This document shows, piece after piece, positions 9,631 through 19,635 of a DNA stretch of 64,000 nucleotides; the stretch's first letter is position 1; each line of letters starts with the position of its first letter. This DNA is from an uncultured Bacteroidia bacterium. Lineage in GTDB: Bacteria; Bacteroidota; Bacteroidia; Bacteroidales; F082. The stretch lies in assembly GCA_902800965.1 (NCBI GenBank), contig CADCGK010000014.1:1-64000 (forward strand), written 5' to 3'. The notes under the pieces are model-generated. The model searched no databases. It saw only the letters and a program-made list of their open reading frames with translations, and was not told the origin of the DNA. A program made the translations under genes and the position numbers.

Positions 9631-11571
9631 ATGGAAGAAAACAAGAATTCCAATATGCCTCAAAAGCCAGGCGGAAAGAGACGATTCAATTTCTATTGGA
9701 TTTACATCATCCTAACTGTTGTCCTTTTCGCCCTGTATTTTACTGGCAAAGACGAATCTCAGCGTGAAGAGATTGATATGGGTCAACTCATCGAATTGTT
9801 GAAAAACGGTGAGGTCTCCAAAATAGAGTTAGTCAACAAGGAAAATGCCGAGATCTATTTGGCGGCGGACCCGAAAGCGGTCAAATACACCTATCAAATC
9901 GGGTCGCTCGAACGGTTTGAAGAGACCGTCGAAAAGGTTCAGGAAGAAAACGGCATCACCGATCCAGTCTATATCAAAAATGTGCAACACAAGAGTTGGG
10001 GCTTGGATCTGTTGTTCACTTGGATCTTGCCTTTGCTGCTCGTGATCGCCATGTGGTTTATCTTCATGCGCGGATTAGGACGTAGCGGCATGGGCGGAGG
10101 AGGTCAAATCTTCAACATTGGTAAGTCCAAGGCACAATTGTTCGACAAGGACAATGTGCCCGTTAACGTTACCTTCAAAGACGTAGCAGGTCTTGAAGAA
10201 GCCAAGGTGGAAATCATGGAGATCGTGGACTTCCTGAAAAAGCCCGACAAATACACCAAGCTGGGTGGTAAGATTCCTAAGGGCGTATTGCTGGTAGGCC
10301 CTCCTGGAACAGGAAAGACCCTGTTGGCCAAATCCGTGGCTGGCGAAGCCAATGTGCCATTCTTCAGCATCTCCGGTTCAGACTTTGTGGAGATGTTTGT
10401 TGGCGTGGGCGCTTCCCGAGTTCGTGATTTATTCAATAACGCCAAGCAAAAAGCACCATGCATCATCTTTATCGATGAAATTGACGCTATTGGACGAGCA
10501 CGTGGCAAGAACCCCATCAACGGAGGCAACGATGAACGCGAAAGCACTTTGAATCAATTGCTTACTGAAATGGACGGCTTCGGCACCAACACAGGCGTTA
10601 TCGTTTTGGCCGCCACAAACCGTGCCGACATCCTCGACAAAGCCCTGATGCGTGCCGGCCGTTTCGACCGACAAATCTACGTCGAACTCCCCGACTTAAT
10701 CGGCAGAAAAGAGATTTTCGAAGTCCACATGCGCAACCTCAAGCTTGGTCCGGACGTTGACCGTGATTTTCTAGCCAAACAAACCCCCGGATTCTCAGGT
10801 GCTGACATCGCCAACGTGTGTAATGAGGCCGCTTTGATGGCTGCCCGCAAAAATAAAGACATGATTGGCAAACAAGACTTCTTGGACGCCATTGACCGCA
10901 TTATTGGAGGACTTGAAAAGAAGAACAAAATCATCACCGCTGACGAGAAGAAAGTCATTGCTTTCCACGAGGCTGGACATGCCACCACCAGTTGGTTGCT
11001 CCGGTACGCACATCCTCTGGTCAAGGTAACCATCGTACCAAGAGGCAAGTCATTGGGCGCAGCTTGGTATCTGCCTGAAGAGCGACAGATCACAACGAAA
11101 GAGCAGCTATACCACGAAATGGTTGCCACCATGGGCGGACGGGCCGCAGAGCAAGTCGTTTTCGGACAGATCTCTACCGGAGCGCTGTCCGATTTGGAAA
11201 AAGTCACCAAACAAGCCTATGCCATGGTCACCTACTACGGCCTTGACGATGTGATTGGCAATCTAAGCTACTACGACTCAACAGGACAACAAGAATACAG
11301 CCTGACCAGACCTTACAGCGAAAAGACAGCTGAGCTCATCGACAAACAAGTCAGCAAATTGGCCGAGCAAGCTTATCAGGAAGCTTTGACAATCTTGAAG
11401 GAGCATCAGGATGGACTGACGCAGCTTGCCAATAAACTCGTTGAAAAAGAAGTTATCTTTGGAGAAGACCTGGAGCTCATTTTCGGAAAGCGTCCATGGG
11501 ACAACAACAATGAAGAAAACACCAATGAACAAAAACTGGAGGAGCATCATGAAGGACAGGAAGGGGCTTGA
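9631..11571 (+). CDS. ftsH: ATP-dependent zinc metalloprotease FtsH
   Basis: FtsH is the membrane-anchored AAA+ protease for misfolded and regulatory membrane proteins. The 646-residue protein has TM1 at about 22-38, a periplasmic FtsH_ext domain, TM2 at about 130-149, the Walker A motif GPPGTGKT at 223-230, Walker [10 protein letters not shown], the second region of homology RAGRFDRQ, and the zinc site HEAGH at 446-450. The C-terminal tail is acidic and Gln/Glu-rich. The following LUD-domain gene starts inside its last codons. Confidence 0.98.
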   Translation: MEENKNSNMPQKPGGKRRFNFYWIYIILTVVLFALYFTGKDESQREEIDMGQLIELLKNGEVSKIELVNKENAEIYLAADPKAVKYTYQIGSLERFEETVEKVQEENGITDPVYIKNVQHKSWGLDLLFTWILPLLLVIAMWFIFMRGLGRSGMGGGGQIFNIGKSKAQLFDKDNVPVNVTFKDVAGLEEAKVEIMEIVDFLKKPDKYTKLGGKIPKGVLLVGPPGTGKTLLAKSVAGEANVPFFSISGSDFVEMFVGVGASRVRDLFNNAKQKAPCIIFIDEIDAIGRARGKNPINGGNDERESTLNQLLTEMDGFGTNTGVIVLAATNRADILDKALMRAGRFDRQIYVELPDLIGRKEIFEVHMRNLKLGPDVDRDFLAKQTPGFSGADIANVCNEAALMAARKNKDMIGKQDFLDAIDRIIGGLEKKNKIITADEKKVIAFHEAGHATTSWLLRYAHPLVKVTIVPRGKSLGAAWYLPEERQITTKEQLYHEMVATMGGRAAEQVVFGQISTGALSDLEKVTKQAYAMVTYYGLDDVIGNLSYYDSTGQQEYSLTRPYSEKTAELIDKQVSKLAEQAYQEALTILKEHQDGLTQLANKLVEKEVIFGEDLELIFGKRPWDNNNEENTNEQKLEEHHEGQEGA

Positions 11572-12217
11572 TAAAGGCACTACCAACAAGGAGCAAATCC
11601 TTGCCATGATAAGAAATGCCATTATCGAAAAACCAGAAGCTATATTTCAGGATATTGATTTGCAGAGCGACACCTGGAAACCAATAAAAGAAGAGGATGG
11701 CAATGCCATCACCTTTGTCCAGAAATTCAAGGACATGGGCGGTATTTTCATTTATCTCGAAAATGAGGCTGAATTCGGCGATTGCATGAAACAATTAGCG
11801 CCTCAAAACGGATGGGACCCCTTATGGTGTTCAAGCCCAAAAATGCAACCTTTATTGGAAAAATACGGCTTGAATTATAGCGAAGAGCCTGTGGTAGAAG
11901 AAAAGCACAAACTCGTTAGCATCAACGATTGCGAGTACCTCATCGCCCAAACAGGAAGCATTGTCATTTCTGACTACAACACTGGTTCTCGGAAAGCCTA
12001 TACCGATGCTGATGTTCTGCTGATACTTGCACGAACTGATCAAATAGTCAGCAGTGTGAAAGAGGCTTTACAGCGCCTGAAAAGTAGGCTCAGCTCCCAA
12101 GAAGCCAGTCAAGCCGTCATCCTTACCGGTCAAACCTGGACTTATGACATTGAACAAGAATTGGTTCAGAATGTATTCGGCCCACGGCAGATTGCCGTAT
12201 TTCTTATTGATGAATAA
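11549..12217 (+). CDS. LUD-domain protein (LutC/YkgG family)
   Basis: The LUD domain occurs in LutC and LutB of lactate utilisation. Stand-alone versions such as this 222-residue protein are common beside ftsH in Bacteroidota and have no proven function. Supporting segments are YLIAQTGSIVISD and the C-terminal ILTGQTWTYDIEQELVQNVFGPRQIAVFLID. I chose ATG 11549, which follows a GGAGG-like sequence and overlaps the ftsH end by 23 bases; longer readings of the frame only cover ftsH. A cdsA gene often follows in relatives but is absent here. Confidence 0.85.
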   Translation: MKDRKGLDKGTTNKEQILAMIRNAIIEKPEAIFQDIDLQSDTWKPIKEEDGNAITFVQKFKDMGGIFIYLENEAEFGDCMKQLAPQNGWDPLWCSSPKMQPLLEKYGLNYSEEPVVEEKHKLVSINDCEYLIAQTGSIVISDYNTGSRKAYTDADVLLILARTDQIVSSVKEALQRLKSRLSSQEASQAVILTGQTWTYDIEQELVQNVFGPRQIAVFLIDE

Positions 12218-12460
12218 TTTATATTAATTCTAAATTACAATGTTAATATGTTGATTACTAATAATTTAAAATATGATAATGATATATATTCAATAAAATT
12301 ATTATTTAATCGACAATATGAATTATTATTTACTATATTTGCATTGTATAATTAGATTCTAGTCAAAAATAATAAGCTCAAAAGAAAGCAATAGGACATA
12401 CAAATAATCATTAGATATAACATTGGCATTGAAGCAGATGCCGACAAAACAACAATTAAC
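12218..12460 (+). other. AT-rich intergenic region upstream of the small HTH gene
   Basis: This 243-base gap is almost entirely A and T. It contains a 9-bp inverted repeat (12259-12267 with 12296-12304) and the promoter element TATATTTG at 12334-12341, leaving a 5' leader of about 110 bases before the HTH gene. I see no gene or RNA in it. Confidence 0.5.
12334..12341 (+). promoter_or_regulatory. Predicted -7 promoter element for the small HTH gene
   Basis: TATATTTG matches TAnnTTTG and lies 120 bases upstream of the start at 12461. Confidence 0.5.
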
Positions 12461-12781
12461 ATGGAAAACACTAACGAGATCAAAGAAACCAAAAAAGGCA
12501 CTAGAAAGCCCAGAGCTAAAAGGGCCACTGCCGCCGAAGGCGATGAAAACGCCATCTTCATCGGAACGCTCATCCAACAGGAGTTGAAGAATCAGGAACG
12601 CACTGTTTCGTGGCTCGCCCGTAAACTGGATTGCGACCGCACTAACGTGTACAACATTTTCCGCCGTCAGGACATTGATACAGAATTGTTGATGCGCATT
12701 TCCGTCATCCTTCACCGCGACTTTTTCTCCATCTTCTCCAAGGAAGCCAAGAGAAAAATCTCATCGAATCCAGCTATCTAA
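12461..12781 (+). CDS. Small helix-turn-helix DNA-binding protein
   Basis: This is a 106-residue protein with a basic, Lys/Arg/Ala-rich N-terminus (residues 8-24) and a XRE-like HTH in the middle: ERTVSWLARKLDCDRTNVYNIFRRQDIDTELLMRISVIL (about 46-84). The pattern of a recognition helix followed by RRQDIDTELL resembles small single-HTH regulators found widely in Bacteroidales. It has its own promoter and a strong terminator, so it is transcribed alone. The target genes are unknown. Confidence 0.75.
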   Translation: MENTNEIKETKKGTRKPRAKRATAAEGDENAIFIGTLIQQELKNQERTVSWLARKLDCDRTNVYNIFRRQDIDTELLMRISVILHRDFFSIFSKEAKRKISSNPAI

Positions 12782-12813
12782 GTTTTATAAGATAAATTTG
12801 GAAACAACTAAGC

Positions 12814-12846
12814 CAGCTTGGAGACTGAGTCTCCAAGCTGTTTTTA
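12814..12846 (+). terminator. Rho-independent terminator after the HTH gene
   Basis: A perfect 12-bp GC-containing stem (12814-12825 with 12829-12840, loop TGA) is followed by TTTTTA on the plus strand. The U tract overlaps the stop codon of the convergent MoxR gene. Confidence 0.9.
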
Positions 12847-13806
12847 TTTCATCAACTCGTTGATGATATTTTCGATACTGACCCCTTCTGCTTCAGCGGT
12901 ATAGTTCCTGATAATACGATGACGCAATATCGGAATCGCCACTTTTTGGACATCCTCGATGTCGGGAGAGTATTTGCCGTTCAACAAAGCATTCGCTTTA
13001 GCTCCAATAATCAGATACTGAGAAGCGCGAGGGCCTGCTCCCCAACTCAAAAAACGGTTTGCCCATTCATGTGCTTGAGTCGTATTTGGACGAGTCTTAG
13101 CGGACAAAGAAACGGCATACTGATACACATGATCTGAAACTGGAACACGACGTACCAACTGCTGAAAATACACAATCTCCTCAGGAGAGAGCACAGCGTT
13201 CACTTTCACGTCTTTCCCCACAGTTGTGCTTTTAACAATCTCCACCTCTTCTTCGTAGGAAGGATAATCCAACAGCAGATTGAACATGAAACGGTCCAAT
13301 TGAGCTTCAGGCAAAGGATAGGTTCCCTCCTGTTCTATTGGGTTCTGTGTAGCCAGAACAAAGAAAGGCTCTTGAAGTTGATATGTTTTCCCAGAAACCG
13401 TGACACTTTTTTCCTGCATAGCCTCAAGTAGAGCCGCTTGGGTTTTGGGAGGAGTACGGTTGATTTCGTCAGCTAAGATAATGTTAGAGAACACCGGGCC
13501 TTTGATGAAACGAAACTGACGGGATTCATCTAAAATTTCAGTGCCAATAATATCAGAAGGCATCAGGTCGGGAGTGAATTGGATACGACTAAAGCCCAAC
13601 CCTAAAGCTTGTCCGATGGTATTAACCAGCAAAGTCTTGGCAAGGCCAGGCACACCAACGAGCAACACATGACCCTGGCAAAAAATGGACAACACGGTGT
13701 GATGGATAACCTCGTCTTGGCCAACAATCACTTTCCCGATTTCTTTGCGCAGCCTTTCATATTTCTCAACCAAGGCTTTCGCACCTTCAACATCTGAACT
13801 GTACAT
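12844..13806 (-). CDS. MoxR-family AAA+ ATPase
   Basis: MoxR ATPases act as chaperone-like maturation factors and often partner with VWA proteins. Walker A GVPGLAKT is at residues 51-58 and Walker B IILADEINR near 115. EAQLDRFMF is the arginine-finger/sensor region, and the C-terminal lid includes RHRIIRNYTAEAEG. At 320 residues it is complete. Here it is the last gene of the peptidyl-prolyl isomerase operon, 21 bases after the SurA-like gene. The usual BatA/DUF58 partners are not in this window unless the truncated gene at 63836 is one. Confidence 0.92.
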   Translation of the reverse strand: MYSSDVEGAKALVEKYERLRKEIGKVIVGQDEVIHHTVLSIFCQGHVLLVGVPGLAKTLLVNTIGQALGLGFSRIQFTPDLMPSDIIGTEILDESRQFRFIKGPVFSNIILADEINRTPPKTQAALLEAMQEKSVTVSGKTYQLQEPFFVLATQNPIEQEGTYPLPEAQLDRFMFNLLLDYPSYEEEVEIVKSTTVGKDVKVNAVLSPEEIVYFQQLVRRVPVSDHVYQYAVSLSAKTRPNTTQAHEWANRFLSWGAGPRASQYLIIGAKANALLNGKYSPDIEDVQKVAIPILRHRIIRNYTAEAEGVSIENIINELMK

Positions 13807-13827
13807 TATCTTAGAAATCTAACCGTT

Positions 13828-15216
13828 TTACTTGCCCTGCCAATCAAACTGGAAACCACAATCAGCAAAATCTTCATCAATACGGATGAAAGCATTTTTG
13901 GCTTTTTTCCTGATCCAATCTTGAATCACTTGTTGATTCTTCTGGTTAAGCGCCCAAGTTTGAATACGCCAATAATCCTCCTCAATATTTGCTCTATGAG
14001 CAGGATATTTCTTTTTTACCATCACGAGTCGGAATGCATCTTTGTTGTCACTGGTAACCATAGGCACGGGATCACTCACTACATCTTCATTAAGTTTGCT
14101 GACAACAAATGCCAGATTCTTGAATTCATTGAATCCCGGATAATTCTCCAGTTCCTGTATATCCTGGAGCCCAATTCTATAGCCTCCCGCCATGGGATTG
14201 ACAATATATCCACCATTCGTCTTTGAGTCATCGTCGCTAAACTTTTTGCAAGCCTCTTCAAAAGACATATCACCATTGCGAATCAGCAAGGCAGCTGAAT
14301 CCAGTTCGTGTTGTGCTTTCTCAAGTGCCTCCACTGGCACTTTGGCCGTCATTAGAATGTGACGGCAATTTACATAATCTCCACGGCGTTCTATTAATTG
14401 GATGATATGGTAACCAAATTGAGTTTCAATAACTTCAGAGATTTCTCCATCACGAAGGTTAAAGGCTGCGGCTTCGAATTCAGGAGCAAACTCACCATGC
14501 CCAGTAAAGCCTAACTCACCGCCTTTTTTTGCCGAACCAGGGTCTTCGGAATATAGAATGGCCATGGTTGAAAAACTACTTTCACCTTCCAAAATACGTT
14601 TCCTGATTTCGTACAGCTGGTTTTTCACAGCTAGTTTCTCATCAATACTGATCGGAGGACGTTTCACAATTTGCATGATCTCGTACTCTGCGCCCACCAT
14701 TGGAAGGCTGTCTTCCGGAAGATTACGGTAGAACGATTTCACCTCGGCTGGGGTAACCACTACACCCTCAAGGATACCCGATCTCACTTTATCCTGCAAA
14801 ATCTTTTCCTTAACAAGACGGCGAAGCTCGTCTTTTATCTCCGACATGGTCTTATTAAAGATTGATTCCAGTTTCTCCTGAGAGCCGGCACGGCCAATCA
14901 GTTCGCTGATACGTCGACTAAGTTCGGATTCCACTTCGTTGTCTGAAACATTCACGCTGTCCATTTCTGCCTGATTCAACATCAGTTTTTGAAACAGCAA
15001 CTCTTCAAGAATGGCACAGCGCATGGCAGAACCGCTGCCTTCTATGTTTCCCTGCATACGATACTGCAAATACTGATTTTCCACGTCAGACTGCAAGATG
15101 ATATTTTTTCCAACCACAGCAACCACCTTATCAACTACTTGCGTCTTCTGCCCTTGAGCAAAGACAGTGACTGCAGTTAGAATCGCAACAAAAAACAGCA
15201 AAACTCTTTTCTCCAT
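13828..15216 (-). CDS. surA: SurA-like periplasmic peptidyl-prolyl isomerase/chaperone
   Basis: SurA helps outer-membrane proteins cross the periplasm to the BAM complex. The 462-residue protein begins with a signal peptide (MEKRVLLFFVAILTAVTVFAQ). It then has a SurA N-terminal domain (VVDKVVAVVGKNIILQSDVE) and two parvulin PPIC domains: one at about 150-255 (ILYSEDPGSAKKGGELGF, FGYHIIQLIERRGDY) and a more degenerate one to about 365. I start it at ATG 15216 because this makes the signal peptide N-terminal. A 10-base gap separates it from the preceding lipoprotein gene. Confidence 0.92.
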   Translation of the reverse strand: MEKRVLLFFVAILTAVTVFAQGQKTQVVDKVVAVVGKNIILQSDVENQYLQYRMQGNIEGSGSAMRCAILEELLFQKLMLNQAEMDSVNVSDNEVESELSRRISELIGRAGSQEKLESIFNKTMSEIKDELRRLVKEKILQDKVRSGILEGVVVTPAEVKSFYRNLPEDSLPMVGAEYEIMQIVKRPPISIDEKLAVKNQLYEIRKRILEGESSFSTMAILYSEDPGSAKKGGELGFTGHGEFAPEFEAAAFNLRDGEISEVIETQFGYHIIQLIERRGDYVNCRHILMTAKVPVEALEKAQHELDSAALLIRNGDMSFEEACKKFSDDDSKTNGGYIVNPMAGGYRIGLQDIQELENYPGFNEFKNLAFVVSKLNEDVVSDPVPMVTSDNKDAFRLVMVKKKYPAHRANIEEDYWRIQTWALNQKNQQVIQDWIRKKAKNAFIRIDEDFADCGFQFDWQGK

Positions 15217-15226
15217 GATTACAACT

Positions 15227-16078
15227 TTAGTATATTTCAAAAACCTTTTCATTTTTTGCTCTTTCATATAAGTCAGCATTCATCTGTTGAAGCAGTTCCT
15301 TTTTTCTCTTCAGCAATATGATACTTTTAATATTATCACTTTCCATTTCAAGAGGCGAAACGCTCTTTTCCATCAAATAATCCTCGAATCGCACCAAATA
15401 CACAAAATTATCTTTCTCAAAAGAAACGAAACGGTTCCTTTTCAAAAAACTTTCCGCATTGAAAATCTCCAAAGGAACCTTTGAAAGCAAATCGTCAAGT
15501 CTTACCCATTCATCCACATCCAGAAAACTCGAAACTGCATATTGTTCCACAAGCTCATCTAATTGGTTCATCATCAATGTATCACGTCTGCTCATCAACT
15601 GTTTAAAGTCTTTCATGAACTTGCAGCTCTCGTCCAAGATGACATAGGCCACTTTCACCATGGTTGACCTAAGTTGGAAATTCTCTTTGTGTTCCTCATA
15701 ATAGGTTTCGATTTCCTGTTCATTGACAATGGTATCCATATATTGTTCTATCAACTGGGATTCATAAGCATAAATAGTCAATGAATTGCGATAGTCCTGC
15801 AGCTGTTTTGAAAAGTCAAGTTGTTCCGGAGGCAGGTTGATTTCCGCCTGATGTATCAGAAGTTGAGTGCGTATCCAAGAATCGATAAATGCATTGACTC
15901 TGGAAAGGCTATCCATTCTACCGACATCAGCAGGAACCACCCCTTCCAAATCCTCGGCATACAGCTTATGTCCATAACACTCTGCCACCACAATACGGTC
16001 GGATTTCATCAGATAATCACGACAGCCAGCGGCGGACAACAGTAATATGACCGATAGCAGGAATCCAGAGATCCTCAT
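15227..16078 (-). CDS. SurA_N-like lipoprotein of the periplasmic folding operon
   Basis: This 283-residue protein starts with a lipoprotein signal (ILLLSAAGC, lipidated Cys about residue 19). The body resembles the helical N-terminal part of SurA/PpiD proteins, with VNAFIDSWIRTQLLIHQAEINL and EQEIETYYEEHKENFQLRSTMVKVAYVIL, but no parvulin domain is recognisable. Its start codon overlaps the stop of the upstream PpiC gene (ATGA, 16075-16078), so the two are translationally coupled. It probably serves as a membrane-tethered chaperone; that role is inferred from neighbours. Confidence 0.8.
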   Translation of the reverse strand: MRISGFLLSVILLLSAAGCRDYLMKSDRIVVAECYGHKLYAEDLEGVVPADVGRMDSLSRVNAFIDSWIRTQLLIHQAEINLPPEQLDFSKQLQDYRNSLTIYAYESQLIEQYMDTIVNEQEIETYYEEHKENFQLRSTMVKVAYVILDESCKFMKDFKQLMSRRDTLMMNQLDELVEQYAVSSFLDVDEWVRLDDLLSKVPLEIFNAESFLKRNRFVSFEKDNFVYLVRFEDYLMEKSVSPLEMESDNIKSIILLKRKKELLQQMNADLYERAKNEKVFEIY

Positions 16079-18093
16079 TGATAAAGTGCTCTGACTTTTT
16101 CAAGTACTTTCTCGTCAATAACCACCGGATACTTCTTGTGAAGCGCATCCATCCATTTTCCTTCAATTTCCAATTGGTAATCAGAGGTGACCAAACCTTT
16201 GGCTTCGCGCAGGGTCTTCGGTTCTGGCGATCTCACTTCAATAATAATTACAATCACTGTAGATTGATCCACCGTGGAGGGGATTTCTTTCATTACACCA
16301 GGCTTCCATGGAGTCTCATCAACAAACTGATTGTCACCTCTCTGGTAAAAACCATTATGAACCTTGACATATTTAATGTTATCGCGGTACAAAGTGCTTC
16401 TCAGACTGTCGAAGGACACACCCTCAGCAAGGTATTCTTTGACTTTGGGCAACGATTCCGGTTTGTCAACTGTGATGACGCAAGCCTTAACCCTCTCGTT
16501 CCACATGTAATTTGAAGCGTTTCTTGCATAGTAGTTTCTAAGACCAGCTGTGTCAGATACGGCCTTATTCCAAACCTCTTTGTTCATCAAATCGAACAAC
16601 AAAATTCCGTCATTATACTCTTTAACCAGCGCTTTGAATTCAGGATATCTTTCTTCCAGATGCTCATCAGCATAGTCCAAAATCCTTTTGCTCTGAAATG
16701 CTTCATAGAGTTGGTAAGCGTAAGTTTGAATGGATACATATCTCTGCGGAGTTTGTTTGCTTTTGATGTATTTCACAAAATCATCCACAGTAACATCAGT
16801 CTTTCCGATGCTGAAAAGCACTTCCGACATGTCCGCTTCTTTAGAGGGCACGTATGATCCAGTGAGGATGGTGCTGTCCACTGTGGACATGAATGCGGCG
16901 ACGTTCTTGTCGTTGGACTTGAAATTATAGTCTTTCATGATTTGCTTCAGCACAACATCTTCAGTTTTTTTGGAACGCATGTCCTTTTCCACACGCTCGG
17001 CAATAGCTTGTTTCTCCTTTTCAAAACTTCCCAACTTGGAGTTGCCAATGAGTTTTATGATGTGATACCCATAATTTGTACGTACAGGTTTAGAAAACTC
17101 ACCTGGTTTAAGTTGTTTCAATGCTTCCACAAATTCAGGGACAATGCGGCTTACAGTAAAAGGACTCAAAGTGCCGTCATGAGCAGCTGAGCCACGGTCA
17201 TCGGAATATCTCTTTACCAGGTCGTTCCAATTCTTTCCATTCTCCGCAACCAACTCATTATAAATGTTGTCCGCCTTGACTCTAGTATTGTTAATATCTT
17301 CTTCAGAGGCATCGAGAGGAATCTGAAGGAAGATATGTCCAGCATTGATAACGCCGAGCGCATCTGTTACACTGGTAACCTTGATAATATGGTATCCAAA
17401 ATCACTACGAATTGGCATGGAAATCTCACCTTCTTTTGTATTATAAGCTCCAGTCTCAAAAGGATAAACCATATCAAATACAGTGAAATAACCCAGATCA
17501 CCATGATTCCCAGGACGTGCCGGAGTCTTGTCTGTGGCTTTTTGTCCACGGGCAGAAGGATCTTGTGAATAAGTATCGGCCAACTTTGCAAAATCTTCAC
17601 CTTTCAAGGCTTTCTTTCTAATGTCCATAGCCTTGTTATATGCCTTCAAGGTATCAGAAGGCAACGCGTGCTTGTCACACGTAATGAGAATATGAGAGGC
17701 TCTGATGTCTTTCTGTTTTCGTTGATAAGCTTCTTCCACAAGCTCTTCACTAATCTCTTCGTTAGTGAAATACGGCTTTGCCAACTGCTTACGGTAGCCC
17801 TCTAATTCTTTTTTGAACTTCGCATTGGTATCAAGCTTCATCTCATACGCTTCCATGACCTTCATGCGGAAATTCACGAAAAGATCCAAATACTCGTCAA
17901 CAGTTTTTTTCTCGATGACATCACCTTTCATGTTGTTCTTTTCATACACATCGGTGAATTCTTTCACTGTGACTTTTTGGTCGCCAATGGTCATAAGCAC
18001 TTTCTTGTCGAGTTTGGACTGGGCTGATGCGCCAAGGACAGAGAATACAAAAACGGCTATGATTGCGGATTTGAAATTAAATATTCCTTTCAT
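16075..18093 (-). CDS. Periplasmic peptidyl-prolyl isomerase with two PPIC domains
   Basis: The 672-residue protein has a signal peptide (about residues 1-24, ending SAQS). Two well-preserved parvulin domains follow. The first is at about 125-245 (RASHILI, FAKLADTYSQDPSARGQ, FGYHIIKV) and the second at about 245-350 (AGHIFLQI, YSDDRGSAAHDGTLSPF, YGYHIIKL). The last 300 residues contain SurA-like helical segments. Two isomerase domains plus a long tail are common in Bacteroidota PpiD/SurA relatives that assist outer-membrane assembly. It lies 28 bases after guaB and lacks a visible promoter, so it is probably co-transcribed with guaB. Confidence 0.9.
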   Translation of the reverse strand: MKGIFNFKSAIIAVFVFSVLGASAQSKLDKKVLMTIGDQKVTVKEFTDVYEKNNMKGDVIEKKTVDEYLDLFVNFRMKVMEAYEMKLDTNAKFKKELEGYRKQLAKPYFTNEEISEELVEEAYQRKQKDIRASHILITCDKHALPSDTLKAYNKAMDIRKKALKGEDFAKLADTYSQDPSARGQKATDKTPARPGNHGDLGYFTVFDMVYPFETGAYNTKEGEISMPIRSDFGYHIIKVTSVTDALGVINAGHIFLQIPLDASEEDINNTRVKADNIYNELVAENGKNWNDLVKRYSDDRGSAAHDGTLSPFTVSRIVPEFVEALKQLKPGEFSKPVRTNYGYHIIKLIGNSKLGSFEKEKQAIAERVEKDMRSKKTEDVVLKQIMKDYNFKSNDKNVAAFMSTVDSTILTGSYVPSKEADMSEVLFSIGKTDVTVDDFVKYIKSKQTPQRYVSIQTYAYQLYEAFQSKRILDYADEHLEERYPEFKALVKEYNDGILLFDLMNKEVWNKAVSDTAGLRNYYARNASNYMWNERVKACVITVDKPESLPKVKEYLAEGVSFDSLRSTLYRDNIKYVKVHNGFYQRGDNQFVDETPWKPGVMKEIPSTVDQSTVIVIIIEVRSPEPKTLREAKGLVTSDYQLEIEGKWMDALHKKYPVVIDEKVLEKVRALYQ

Positions 18094-18121
18094 TGCTATT
18101 ATGAGATTAAATTTAGAAATA

Positions 18122-19597
<1,476 letters not shown>

Positions 19598-19617
19598 CTA
19601 TAATTGTAATTAATCTG

Positions 19618-19625
19618 CAAAGATA
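19618..19625 (-). promoter_or_regulatory. Predicted -7 promoter element for guaB and downstream operon
   Basis: TATCTTTG on the minus strand, 24 bases from the guaB start codon, fits TAnnTTTG. Confidence 0.6.
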
Positions 19626-19635
19626 AGAAAAAAAA

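Noticed and set aside
12844-13806. MoxR gene as part of an aerotolerance (Bat) operon
   Set aside because: No DUF58 or VWA gene lies next to it; it is tied to the SurA/PpiC operon here.
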